Under the pieces are notes generated by a model. It made no database searches. It saw only the letters and a program-made list of their open reading frames with translations, and was not told the origin of the DNA. Shown here in pieces: positions 15,477 to 22,575 of a DNA stretch of 31,004 nucleotides (positions are counted from its first letter, which is position 1; each line of letters starts with the position of its first letter). Source of the stretch: an uncultured Oscillospiraceae bacterium (GTDB lineage: Bacteria > Bacillota > Clostridia > Oscillospirales > Oscillospiraceae); NCBI GenBank assembly GCA_910577415.1, contig CAJTLK010000012.1, forward strand, positions 1 through 31,004, written 5' to 3'. The translations under genes and the position numbers were made by a program.

Positions 15477-16490
15477 ATGGCTGAAATGAAAGATATTGTC
15501 AAGCTGGCTGTGGACGCTTATCACGGCAACGTGGAGCAGTACAGCGTGGGACAGTCCCAGGAGCTTCTGCGCCAGGCGCTGGTGGAGGCCAACGGCGGCG
15601 ATACGAAGCTCAACTATAAGAACATCCGGGACGGCAAGTGCAACGGCCTATTCACCATGATCGAAGAGATCCTGAGCAAGACTGTTGCGGAGGGGCTGCA
15701 GGGCAACGAGTATTTTAACGCCCTGGTGGACTTCCGCAACGTGGCGGAGGGCGATAAAAACCTGTTTGAAGTGGAGGACAGCACCCTGTTCATCGTGTCC
15801 GAGGCCGCAGATGGCACCCAGGGTATCCGCCGGCAGCGGCTGGGCGGTATGAACGAGGTCTCTATCCCCACCTCTCTCAAGGTGGTGAAGATCTACGAAG
15901 AGCTCAACCGGGTGCTCTCCGGCAGGGTGGACTTTAACGTCTTTATCGACAAGGTGGCAGAGTCCTTCAAGCAGAAGCTGCTCAACGACGTATATACCCT
16001 CTGGAGCGGCGCGACCACGCAGGATCTGGGAGGCACTACATACTTCCCCACCGCGGGCGCTTACGACGAGGACGACCTGCTCGACCTGATCGCCCACGTG
16101 GAGGCTGCCGCAGGCGGCAAGAGCGCCACCATCATCGGCACCAAGAAGGCACTGCGCAAGCTGGCCCCCTCCATCCAGGGAACCGACAGCAAGAGCGACC
16201 TCTACAACCTGGGCTATTACGGCAATTTCTACGGTACTCCCGTGGTAGCCGCTCCCCAGCGGCATAAGGTGGGCTCCACAGAGTTTGTGATGGACGACGA
16301 TGTGCTGACCATCGTGGCCGGAGACGACAAGCCCATCAAGTGCGTGTATGAGGGAGACCCCCTGGTCATCATGGGCGACCCCACCGCCAACGGCGATCTG
16401 AGCCAGGAGTACCTGTACGCCGAAAAGTACGGCATGGGCATTGTGCTGGCTAGCGGCAACTCCGGCATTGGCCGCTACGAAATGGCCTAA
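15477..16490 (+). CDS. Major capsid protein (HK97-fold, putative)
   Basis: 337 residues, preceded by a strong ribosome-binding site (ACAGGAGGCG) and followed by a strong hairpin, as usual for the most abundant head protein. Features that fit the HK97-like fold include an N-terminal helical arm, an E-loop-like section (FEVEDSTLFIVSEAADGTQGIRRQ), a long spine-helix region (LSGRVDFNVFIDKVAESFKQKLLNDVYTLW), and the A-domain block with ATIIGTKKALRKL...GNFYGTPVVAAPQR. No long N-terminal delta-domain is visible, which agrees with a separate scaffold. Assembly is by copies around the scaffold, then maturation by the upstream protease. Confidence 0.88.
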   Translation: MAEMKDIVKLAVDAYHGNVEQYSVGQSQELLRQALVEANGGDTKLNYKNIRDGKCNGLFTMIEEILSKTVAEGLQGNEYFNALVDFRNVAEGDKNLFEVEDSTLFIVSEAADGTQGIRRQRLGGMNEVSIPTSLKVVKIYEELNRVLSGRVDFNVFIDKVAESFKQKLLNDVYTLWSGATTQDLGGTTYFPTAGAYDEDDLLDLIAHVEAAAGGKSATIIGTKKALRKLAPSIQGTDSKSDLYNLGYYGNFYGTPVVAAPQRHKVGSTEFVMDDDVLTIVAGDDKPIKCVYEGDPLVIMGDPTANGDLSQEYLYAEKYGMGIVLASGNSGIGRYEMA

Positions 16491-16503
16491 GTCAACACGG
16501 ACG

Positions 16504-16531
16504 GAGCGCGGGGCTACATAGCCCCGCGCTC
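16504..16531 (+). terminator. 13-bp perfect hairpin after the capsid gene
   Basis: GAGCGCGGGGCTA pairs with TAGCCCCGCGCTC across a 2-base turn, 14 bases after the capsid stop. It is followed only by TTCC, so termination is probably partial. Lowering transcription after the capsid gene is common in phages. Confidence 0.7.
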
Positions 16532-16564
16532 TTCCATATCAAAGGAAGAAAGGGGAGATAAAAT

Positions 16565-17068
16565 TTGGCCAGTACAAGCAAGACAAAGGCAGAGGCAGAG
16601 GAAAAGACCGTGTTTATTCCGAAGGACATCGATCCCCACCAGACCGTGACCGTGCGCAACGGCTTCCAGGGAAAGCTGGTCTATAAGAGCACAAAGACGG
16701 GCGAAAAGTTTGTGTGGGACGGCTTCGGCACCGAGCAGGACATGGAGATCGGAGAGCTGCGCAACGCCAGGAACAGCGCAAAGAAATACTTTGTCAACAA
16801 CTGGTTTATGTTCGACGAGCCGTGGGTGGTGGACTACCTGGGCATGGGGCAGTATTACCGCTTTGCCGTATCCATCGACGATTTTGACGGCATTTTCGCC
16901 ATGAGCGTGCCGGAGATGGAAAAGACCATCGCCAAGATGTCGGAGGGGCAGAAAAAGTCGGTGGCTTACCGGGCAAAGACTCTCATCACGGAGGGCAATA
17001 TTGATTCCAACAAGACCATCCGGGCCCTTGAAAAGTGCCTGAACACGGAGCTTGTGGAGCGGGAGTGA
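16565..17068 (+). CDS. Conserved phage protein of unknown function after capsid gene
   Basis: 167 residues, starting with TTG at 16565 behind a good ribosome-binding site (AGGGGAGAT). Begins with a charged Thr/Lys/Glu-rich stretch, then a beta-rich core (TVTVRNGFQGKLVYKSTKTGEKFVWDGFGTEQDMEIGELRNARN) and an aromatic segment (FVNNWFMFDEPWVVDYLGMGQYYRF). The C-terminal third is helical. Such proteins follow the capsid gene in many Firmicutes phages and are virion or head-tail joining candidates. No catalytic motif is seen. This is the first gene after the hairpin, so its expression may be reduced relative to capsid. Confidence 0.72.
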   Translation: MASTSKTKAEAEEKTVFIPKDIDPHQTVTVRNGFQGKLVYKSTKTGEKFVWDGFGTEQDMEIGELRNARNSAKKYFVNNWFMFDEPWVVDYLGMGQYYRFAVSIDDFDGIFAMSVPEMEKTIAKMSEGQKKSVAYRAKTLITEGNIDSNKTIRALEKCLNTELVERE

Positions 17069-17081
17069 GGAGGAGTGGCAT

Positions 17082-17531
17082 ATGAGCGTTCCTTACGACG
17101 TCTTTACCGGGGCTTTTCTGGCAAAGGTCACTGAGTACGAATTCGCGAACATGAGCGAGTTCGCGCGGACGGAGGCCATAGACGGATATATGAAGCGCTC
17201 CATCGCCGCCTTTAAGAAAATCTGCAAATATGACCTTACCACAACGGCGGACGATACCGTCAGGGAGTTCGACGTGGATATCGCGCCGGAGGACATGGAC
17301 GAAATCGCCGACATCGTATCGGAGGGTATGTTGGTGCAGTGGATGAAGCCCTATACATATCGCCAGGAAAACCTCGAAAACATTCTGAGCACACGGGATT
17401 TTTCCACCTACTCCCCCGCCGGTCTGCTCAAGCAGATCAGCGCGGCATACCGGGCGGGACAGCGGGACTTTACGAATATGATCCGGGAGTATTCGTATAA
17501 CCACGGCGACCTTACGGAGCTTCACCTATGA
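17082..17531 (+). CDS. Putative head-tail connector (adaptor) protein
   Basis: 149 residues from ATG 17082, with a perfect ribosome-binding site (AGGAGGAGT) spaced five or more bases. The ORF extends further upstream, but that part overlaps the previous gene. The sequence is mainly helical (MSEFARTEAIDGYMKRSIAAFKKICKYDL) and ends in a helix-rich region. The place directly after the capsid-linked genes, followed by two more small genes before the tail, is the usual slot for the first connector ring bound to the portal. No family motif could be matched by eye. Confidence 0.6.
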   Translation: MSVPYDVFTGAFLAKVTEYEFANMSEFARTEAIDGYMKRSIAAFKKICKYDLTTTADDTVREFDVDIAPEDMDEIADIVSEGMLVQWMKPYTYRQENLENILSTRDFSTYSPAGLLKQISAAYRAGQRDFTNMIREYSYNHGDLTELHL

Positions 17532-17553
17532 GAAAGCATACGGAGGTGGGGTA

Positions 17554-18330
17554 ATGGACGTATGGAGCGCCTACCTGGCACGAACCGGGGAAAACGGGGC
17601 GAGACGAAGCGCGGCACAGCGGGAGGCGCGGCTGCTCAAGCACAAGCTGACAAGCTCCCTGGCCTATCATTCGCTCACCATTGACGGCGAGGAGAGACAG
17701 GCCGCCATCATCAACTCGGACAACCTCAACGTGAAAACCATCTGCTCCATGCCGGGAGAAGACCTGCCCCACGGCGGACTTGTCCACTGGATGGGACAGC
17801 ATTGGCTCATTACGGCAAAGGACTACAACACCGAGCTATACGCTAAGGCCACCATGAAGCAGTGTAACTATCTGCTGAAATGGGTGGCGGAGGACAGGAG
17901 CGTGGTGAGCCGCTGGTGTATCGTGGAGGACGGCACAAAGTATCTGACGGGAGAATACGGCGACAAGAACTTCGTGGCGGAGCGGGGCGACGCGAGAGCC
18001 ACCGTCACCCTGGCAAAAGATAAGTATTCCATCCGCCTGGGCCGGGGGAACCGCTTTCTCATCGACGACTACGATTCCCCGAACGTGCTTGCCTACCAGC
18101 TGACAAAGCCGTTCAAGCTGGGCGGAACTTATGGAGGAGAGGGCGTTGTGTGCTTCGTTGTGACCGAGTGCAATACGGAGGAGACCGACGACCTGGAGGG
18201 GCATATCGCCAACTACTATAAGTATTTCCCGCGAACGGCGGAAACGCCTGGGGCAGAAGGAGCGGCAGGCGGGAAAGACGAGGAAGACAAGAGTCCCGGA
18301 GACGAGGCGGCAAGGAAGGTGTGGCTGTAG
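17554..18330 (+). CDS. Putative head closure / head-tail joining protein
   Basis: 258 residues, starting ATG 17554 after CGGAGGTGGGG. It has a helical N-terminus (RRSAAQREARLLKHKLTSSLAYHS), a beta-rich core (INSDNLNVKTICSMPGEDLPHGGLVHWMGQHWLITAKDYN) and an acidic, low-complexity Gly/Glu/Asp tail. The beta-core with VHWMGQHWLIT resembles the small barrel of head closure proteins. It is followed by the next connector gene with a one-base overlap. This role is based on position and fold impression only. Confidence 0.6.
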   Translation: MDVWSAYLARTGENGARRSAAQREARLLKHKLTSSLAYHSLTIDGEERQAAIINSDNLNVKTICSMPGEDLPHGGLVHWMGQHWLITAKDYNTELYAKATMKQCNYLLKWVAEDRSVVSRWCIVEDGTKYLTGEYGDKNFVAERGDARATVTLAKDKYSIRLGRGNRFLIDDYDSPNVLAYQLTKPFKLGGTYGGEGVVCFVVTECNTEETDDLEGHIANYYKYFPRTAETPGAEGAAGGKDEEDKSPGDEAARKVWL

Positions 18331-18839
18331 TGCAGCTTGAAGAATTTTTTCGATATAAGAACCAGCTTATCAACGATATGCTGACCAACAAAGAGATCGT
18401 AAAGCTGCTGGCAGCGCCGGACGAGAAGCCAAAGGACGCTCCGGCTCTCGTCTACTCCCAGGTGTTCCCATACGAATATGTACCGGACACCATTGAGCAC
18501 GCACAGACCTTTGTATGCTGCGATGTGGATATCGACGAGGTGCAGAGCAAAACGTACCTCTCCCCCACCCTGTACATATGGGTATTCACCCACAAGAGCC
18601 TGCTGCGGCTGCCACAGGGCGGCGTGCGCACGGACAGGCTGTGCGAGGAGATCGCCAAGACCATCAACGGCAGCCGGTACTACGGGCTGGGAGAGCTGGG
18701 GCTGAAAAAGGTAAGACGCTTTGCCCCCATCGTGGACTACCAGGGAAAGGTACTCACCTTCTCCGCGAGAGATTTCAACCGCGTAAGTCCAAGCGGCAGA
18801 AGCGCCCCTACCAACCGAAGGGACGCGTGGAGAACATGA
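18330..18839 (+). CDS. Putative neck/tail-completion protein
   Basis: 169 residues. GTG 18330 is chosen over GTG 18321 because AAGGTG at 18316-18321 is then eight bases away; it overlaps the previous stop by one base. The N-terminus reads MQLEEFFRYKNQLINDMLTNKEIVKLL, a pattern seen in siphophage neck proteins. The middle contains SKTYLSPTLYIWVFTHKSLLRLPQGGVRTDRLCEEIAKTI, a strand then helix typical of tail terminator folds. It is coupled to the next gene by an ATGA overlap at 18836. Confidence 0.62.
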   Translation: MQLEEFFRYKNQLINDMLTNKEIVKLLAAPDEKPKDAPALVYSQVFPYEYVPDTIEHAQTFVCCDVDIDEVQSKTYLSPTLYIWVFTHKSLLRLPQGGVRTDRLCEEIAKTINGSRYYGLGELGLKKVRRFAPIVDYQGKVLTFSARDFNRVSPSGRSAPTNRRDAWRT

Positions 18840-19552
18840 GCATATCAAATCTGCTCTACAAGAGGGAGTACCCCATCAACGACGCCATCACCATCCGTAT
18901 CCCAACGGTGGGCGAGATCCTGGACGCAGAGGAAGAGTATTACACGATGGTGTCTATGCTGACGGCCATGCCTATCGACATGATGGTGCAGCTTGACGAC
19001 ATCGGAGTGGATTTCACCACCATCAACGACTATGAGCTTTTCCTCTTGCTGTTCGGCGGACTGAAGGAGCGGGACACATCGCTGATATTCGGAGGACTTG
19101 AGCTTGGAAATTTCCAGATGGCGGTCAACGCCCAGAACGGCATGGTGGTGCTGCGGGACGGGAAGACGGGCACGGTAATAGACCGCGCCATCCACGGGCA
19201 GATCGCAGCCGTGCTGCGGAGGATACACCACCTGGAAAAGAACAGGCGCAAGCCGGCCAACAAAGAGGCGCTGGAATATATGCTCCTCCGGGAGCGGCAG
19301 AAGGCGCGCAAAAGGAGCAAGCGGACGGAGGAGTCGCAGCTTGAAGAGTTGATCGTCGCACTGGTCAACACGGAGCAGTTTTACTATGGATTTGAGGGGA
19401 CACGAGAACTCACGATCTATCAGTTCAACGAAAGCGTGCGGCAGATCATCAAAAAGATCGACTACGACAACAGAATGCATGGTGTGTACTCCGGCACCAT
19501 CAACGCCAAAGAGCTAAGTCAGAACGAGCTGACCTGGCTCGGTCACAGATAA
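18836..19552 (+). CDS. Conserved phage protein ahead of the tail tube gene
   Basis: 238 residues from ATG 18836 (ATGA overlap). It begins MSISNLLYKREYPIND and contains well-formed helices: TVGEILDAEEEYYTMVSMLTAMPIDMMVQLDDIG, then a Leu/Phe-rich stretch YELFLLLFGGL, then a basic segment KNRRKPANKEALEYMLLRERQKARKRSKR. The C-terminus (NTEQFYYGFEGTRELTIYQFNESVRQI) is aromatic. I do not recognise the family. The place between neck and tail tube suggests a tail assembly or chaperone-like role, although tail chaperones normally stand after the tube gene. Confidence 0.7.
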   Translation: MSISNLLYKREYPINDAITIRIPTVGEILDAEEEYYTMVSMLTAMPIDMMVQLDDIGVDFTTINDYELFLLLFGGLKERDTSLIFGGLELGNFQMAVNAQNGMVVLRDGKTGTVIDRAIHGQIAAVLRRIHHLEKNRRKPANKEALEYMLLRERQKARKRSKRTEESQLEELIVALVNTEQFYYGFEGTRELTIYQFNESVRQIIKKIDYDNRMHGVYSGTINAKELSQNELTWLGHR

Positions 19553-19587
19553 CGGCACCACAATATACCAATCAGGAGGAAAGAAAT

Positions 19588-20439
19588 ATGTTCAATGTGA
19601 ATGACATTACCATCACCAGCCTGGAGACCATCACCGCCTTTGATATTGCCACGGGCAACTTCAAGTTTGTGCTGGACGAGCTCCAGAACGCCACCATCGC
19701 CCAGAGCCAGGAGAAGACCGACATCACCGGCAAGCAGGGACGCAAGCTCACCTCGCTGAAGCGGAACAAGGGCGTTACCATCTCCGGCAACAACGGCATG
19801 GTGTCCGGCGGACTGCTGGAGGTGCAGACCGGCGGAGAGTTTGAAAACAAGCTCACCACCGTTATGTGGACGGATTACCTCTGCGTCTCCGACAACAAGG
19901 CGACCACCACCTACAAGGCTGTTGGCACCGAGGGCAACGAGATCGAGTCGGTGTACGTGAAGAACGCCGACAGCACCCTTGGCAAGAAGCTGACCCAGGG
20001 GGCGGCCACGGAAGAGGGCGTATTTACATACGATCCCGCCACCAAGGTCATCGCCTTCCATGACGGCGAGGTGAAAGACGGCGCAGAGATCGTGGTGTAT
20101 TACTTCCGGCAGATCAAGGCCGATGTGCTGACCAATATGAGCGACACATACTCCGGCAAGTGCGCGCTGTATGTGGACGCCTTTGCCGAGGACAAGTGCG
20201 CCAACGTGTACCGTATCCAGTTCTACATCCCCAAGGCGGACTTCAACGGCGAGTTCAGCTTTGAAATGGGCGAAAACCAGACCGTTCACGCCTTTGAGGC
20301 AGAGAGTATGTCCGGCGCCTGCGGAAACACCTGCGGCGGCGTGGGCAACGCATTGTGGACGTACACCATCTTCGGCGTGAACACCGAGGACGCGGAGGTC
20401 AAGGCTCCCGTCCCCGGCGGCGAAGACCTGGGCGAATAA
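19588..20439 (+). CDS. Major tail (tube) protein
   Basis: 283 residues with an excellent ribosome-binding site (CAGGAGGAAAG) and very regular codon use, as for an abundant structural protein. Beta-rich sequence (ITITSLETITAFDIATGNFKFVLDEL, TDITGKQGRKLTSLKRNKGVTISGNNGMVSGG), then a region with repeated Gly/Ala/Asp and strand patterns. The size and position (after neck genes, ahead of the tape measure) match siphophage tube proteins that stack as hexamer rings. A decoy is the Gly/Cys-rich C-terminal tail (CGNTCGGVG), which may be surface exposed. A strong hairpin stands after the next small gene. Confidence 0.83.
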   Translation: MFNVNDITITSLETITAFDIATGNFKFVLDELQNATIAQSQEKTDITGKQGRKLTSLKRNKGVTISGNNGMVSGGLLEVQTGGEFENKLTTVMWTDYLCVSDNKATTTYKAVGTEGNEIESVYVKNADSTLGKKLTQGAATEEGVFTYDPATKVIAFHDGEVKDGAEIVVYYFRQIKADVLTNMSDTYSGKCALYVDAFAEDKCANVYRIQFYIPKADFNGEFSFEMGENQTVHAFEAESMSGACGNTCGGVGNALWTYTIFGVNTEDAEVKAPVPGGEDLGE

Positions 20440-20450
20440 GGAGCGGAAGT

Positions 20451-20762
20451 ATGGCAAGCGCGGTAAAGAAATGCAGGGTCTGCGGCAGGCAATATGAAGC
20501 CTGCCGCAGCGCAGACAGGGCATCCGGCGTGTTCCGCTGGCAGGAGGTGGCCTGCTCCCCGGAGTGCGGGGCAAAATATTTGGCAGCCATCCAGAAGTCC
20601 CGGGAAAAGGAGGCGCCCCGCAGCTTCGGCGCGGTGAAGAAAGCCGCGGCGCGCACCGCGGGGAAGAAGGCGCGAAGCCAAACGGCGGAGACGGCACATA
20701 CCGCCGCCGCAGAGGCCGCTGAGGATATGGCGGCGGAACACATGGGCAAGGAAACAGAATAA
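20451..20762 (+). CDS. Small zinc-finger-like protein after the tail tube gene
   Basis: 103 residues, with Cys8-x2-Cys11, Cys18 and Cys35-x3-Cys39 (KKCRVCGRQYEAC...VACSPECGAKY), which should bind zinc. The second half is a basic, Ala-rich helix (GAVKKAAARTAGKKARSQTAETAHTAAAEAAE). The ATG at 20451 follows AAGGAGCGG with good spacing. It is 12 bases after the tail tube stop, so the two are co-expressed. Its function is unknown; the basic Ala/Lys tail suggests nucleic-acid or virion surface contact, which is inference. Confidence 0.72.
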   Translation: MASAVKKCRVCGRQYEACRSADRASGVFRWQEVACSPECGAKYLAAIQKSREKEAPRSFGAVKKAAARTAGKKARSQTAETAHTAAAEAAEDMAAEHMGKETE

Positions 20763-20770
20763 AAAGGAGC

Positions 20771-20805
20771 AAAGAGGACAGCGGCCTTGCGGCCCTGTCC
20801 TCTTT
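20771..20805 (+). terminator. Rho-independent terminator after tail tube cluster
   Basis: AAAGAGGACAG (20771-20781) pairs with CTGTCCTCTTT (20795-20805), and GGCC/GGCC closes the top. It is followed by TTTT and a further pyrimidine run. This is the best-formed terminator in the window. Confidence 0.8.
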
Positions 20806-20830
20806 TCCCTTTCAGAAAGATAAAGAGAAT

Positions 20831-21304
20831 ATGAAAAACATCACTTTAAGCATCACAAACGACGTATTGAAGCGGTATGAGGAAGTCTACTTTCAAAGAC
20901 ACCCCAGGGCAAGGAAAAAGCCCATCGCAAGACCGTATCACGAGTCCATCAATATCTGGATGGTCATGAAGAGGCCCATGATGAACGCGCTGAAGCAGCG
21001 GTGGAAGGACTTTATCGTCTGGTTTATCGAAGACCAAGGTTATTCTAACCTACGCATCCAAAAATGCGAATTGAGTTTTTTCACCTACTACCCCACCCAC
21101 CGAAGACACGACGTAGACAATTCCTGTCCCAAATTTATTCTGGATGGGCTGTGCGAGAGCGGATTTATTGTGGACGACGACTGCGAGCACGTCACAAAGC
21201 TGACGCTGCAATGCTTTGTGGACACAGAGGCCCCGCGTACAGAGATCAAGGTGACGATCCCGTCGAGAGGCAAAAAATTCAAGGAGGAACATACTCATGG
21301 CTAA
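20831..21304 (+). CDS. rusA: RusA-family Holliday junction resolvase
   Basis: 157 residues. The RusA signature is clear: RHDVDNSCPKFILDGLCESG, with Asp94, Asp96, Asn97, Lys101 and Asp105, followed by the second acidic pair in FIVDDDCEHV (Asp115, Asp116, Asp117). These acids bind metal and cut four-way junctions as a dimer. E. coli RusA is about 120 residues, so the N-terminus here is longer (MKNITLSITNDVLKRYEEV...). The ribosome-binding site is weak (AAAGAGA). It lies inside the tail operon, behind a terminator, which is an unusual place; such enzymes normally stand with recombination genes. Roles in resolving branched DNA before packaging are plausible. Confidence 0.88.
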   Translation: MKNITLSITNDVLKRYEEVYFQRHPRARKKPIARPYHESINIWMVMKRPMMNALKQRWKDFIVWFIEDQGYSNLRIQKCELSFFTYYPTHRRHDVDNSCPKFILDGLCESGFIVDDDCEHVTKLTLQCFVDTEAPRTEIKVTIPSRGKKFKEEHTHG

Positions 21305-21926
21305 AAACGAAAAGAAGATATCCATTGCGGCATTTGACAAGATCGCAAAGGCACAGGAGAAGCCCGGCGTTACAAAACAGTGGTTTGATACCCAGATACA
21401 TATCCGGCACACGCTGGGATTCGCGGAAATGCTGGCCTTTGTGGACGACGTGGTGAAAAGCTGTATGCAGGAGGGGCTTGGTTATCTCCCCGAGGTGCGG
21501 GAGTTCCTGGTGAAGTGCAATGTGCTGACCCGGTACGCCAACTTTACCCTCCCGGACAATTTGGAACACCGTTACGCACTTGTCTACGGCACGGACGCGG
21601 TGGAGACGGTGCTGGACGGCGTTGACCGCAAGCAGCTGGAGGAGATCATAAACGCCATCGACGACAAGCTGGACTACCTCTGCAACGCCAACGCGGCGGA
21701 GCTGGAAAAGCAGGTACACAAGCTGGAGGATACCTTTGCGGCGCTGGCAAAGCAGATGGAGGATATCTTCTCCGGCGTGGACGGCGACGACATCGGCAAG
21801 CTGACCTCCGCCATCGCCAACGGCGGGCTGAACGAGGAGAAGATCGTGGAGGCGTATATGAAGGAAAAGTACGGCATGGGGCCGCGCCTTGTGGAAAAGG
21901 CGGAGGCCGGGGACGCAGAGGCGTGA
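21297..21926 (+). CDS. Pre-tape-measure protein, possible tail assembly chaperone
   Basis: 209 residues with ribosome-binding site AAGGAGGAA and start ATG 21297, overlapping the end of rusA by eight bases. Mostly helical and acidic (LEEIINAIDDKLDYLCNANAAELEKQVHKLEDTFAALAKQMEDIF), with a C-terminus ending EAGDAEA. In siphophages, tail assembly chaperones (gpG type) occupy this slot between tube and tape measure. No slippery heptamer was found near the end, so the classic frameshift extension is not supported. The stop overlaps the next GTG. Confidence 0.58.
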   Translation: MAKNEKKISIAAFDKIAKAQEKPGVTKQWFDTQIHIRHTLGFAEMLAFVDDVVKSCMQEGLGYLPEVREFLVKCNVLTRYANFTLPDNLEHRYALVYGTDAVETVLDGVDRKQLEEIINAIDDKLDYLCNANAAELEKQVHKLEDTFAALAKQMEDIFSGVDGDDIGKLTSAIANGGLNEEKIVEAYMKEKYGMGPRLVEKAEAGDAEA

Positions 21927-22516
21927 GTATTGCCTCTAAGTTCAACGCCTGGGCAATATCGGAGGCAGGAAAAGCCAGGATGAAGGCGAAGGTCGAGGAA
22001 TACCAACGCGCGGGCGTAAGCAAGACAAGGGCGGGAAGCCGCATTATCTCGGAGCGGCGGATCGCCATAGCCGTCTCACGGCTGCGGAAATGCCTGGAGG
22101 CGGCCATACGGGACGCTGGTCTGCCGGAGAGCGTGGCGGAACATATCCGGTCCATGTATGATATCAAGCCCATTCGGGTGGGCGAAACCTGGGAGGTATG
22201 CCTTTACTTCGGCGGGGAACTTCACCGGGATTCGCTGGACAACGAGCTTCCCTATCATGGCATTGACAACATCGTCGCCCTATTCAATAACGGATATGAG
22301 GCGGGAGACTATGTCTACGGCTGGTGGGACGGCCACGCCCCCAAGGGCGAGGCGCTTTTGCGCATGGCGACGCCGGGAGAGGACTTCGCCTGGGTGCGAA
22401 GCAAAAAGCAGCGTCAGGCGCTGCGGTTTATCCAGCAGGCCGTCAGCGATTTTAACGGCAACTACGGCGCTGAACTGAATATGACCGCTGTTGCGGCGGC
22501 GGTATATGAAAAATGA
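21923..22516 (+). CDS. Conserved phage protein before the tape measure gene
   Basis: 197 residues starting at GTG 21923 (GTGA overlap). The basic N-terminal helix (FNAWAISEAGKARMKAKVEEYQRAGV, RIISERRIAIAVSRLRKCLEAAIRDAG) is followed by a beta-rich part with aromatic blocks: WEVCLYFGGELHRDSL, IDNIVALFNNGYEAGDYVYGWWDGH. The last part (RFIQQAVSDFNGNYGAELNM) is helical. The NIVALFNNGY...YGWWDGH pattern is familiar from Firmicutes phage tail or neck genes, but a precise family cannot be named. Virion assembly role by position. Confidence 0.66.
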   Translation: MSIASKFNAWAISEAGKARMKAKVEEYQRAGVSKTRAGSRIISERRIAIAVSRLRKCLEAAIRDAGLPESVAEHIRSMYDIKPIRVGETWEVCLYFGGELHRDSLDNELPYHGIDNIVALFNNGYEAGDYVYGWWDGHAPKGEALLRMATPGEDFAWVRSKKQRQALRFIQQAVSDFNGNYGAELNMTAVAAAVYEK

Positions 22517-22522
22517 TTTTGA

Positions 22523-22550
22523 GAAAGGGGCTGGGTTTCCAGCCCCTTTC
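22523..22550 (+). terminator. 12-bp perfect hairpin before the tape measure gene
   Basis: GAAAGGGGCTGG pairs with CCAGCCCCTTTC around GTTT, followed by TTTAC. It stands between the preceding stop and the tape measure ribosome-binding site, leaving only 25 bases. A partial terminator would lower tape measure output, which is needed in few copies. Confidence 0.65.
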
Positions 22551-22575
22551 TTTACGGTAAAGGATGGTGATGAAA

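Noticed and set aside
21790..21930. Possible -1 frameshift joining the two pre-tape-measure genes, as for lambda G/GT
   Set aside because: The -1 frame is open, but no canonical slippery heptamer is present (only GGAAAAGG near 21893), and the second gene has its own GTG start in a normal GTGA overlap.
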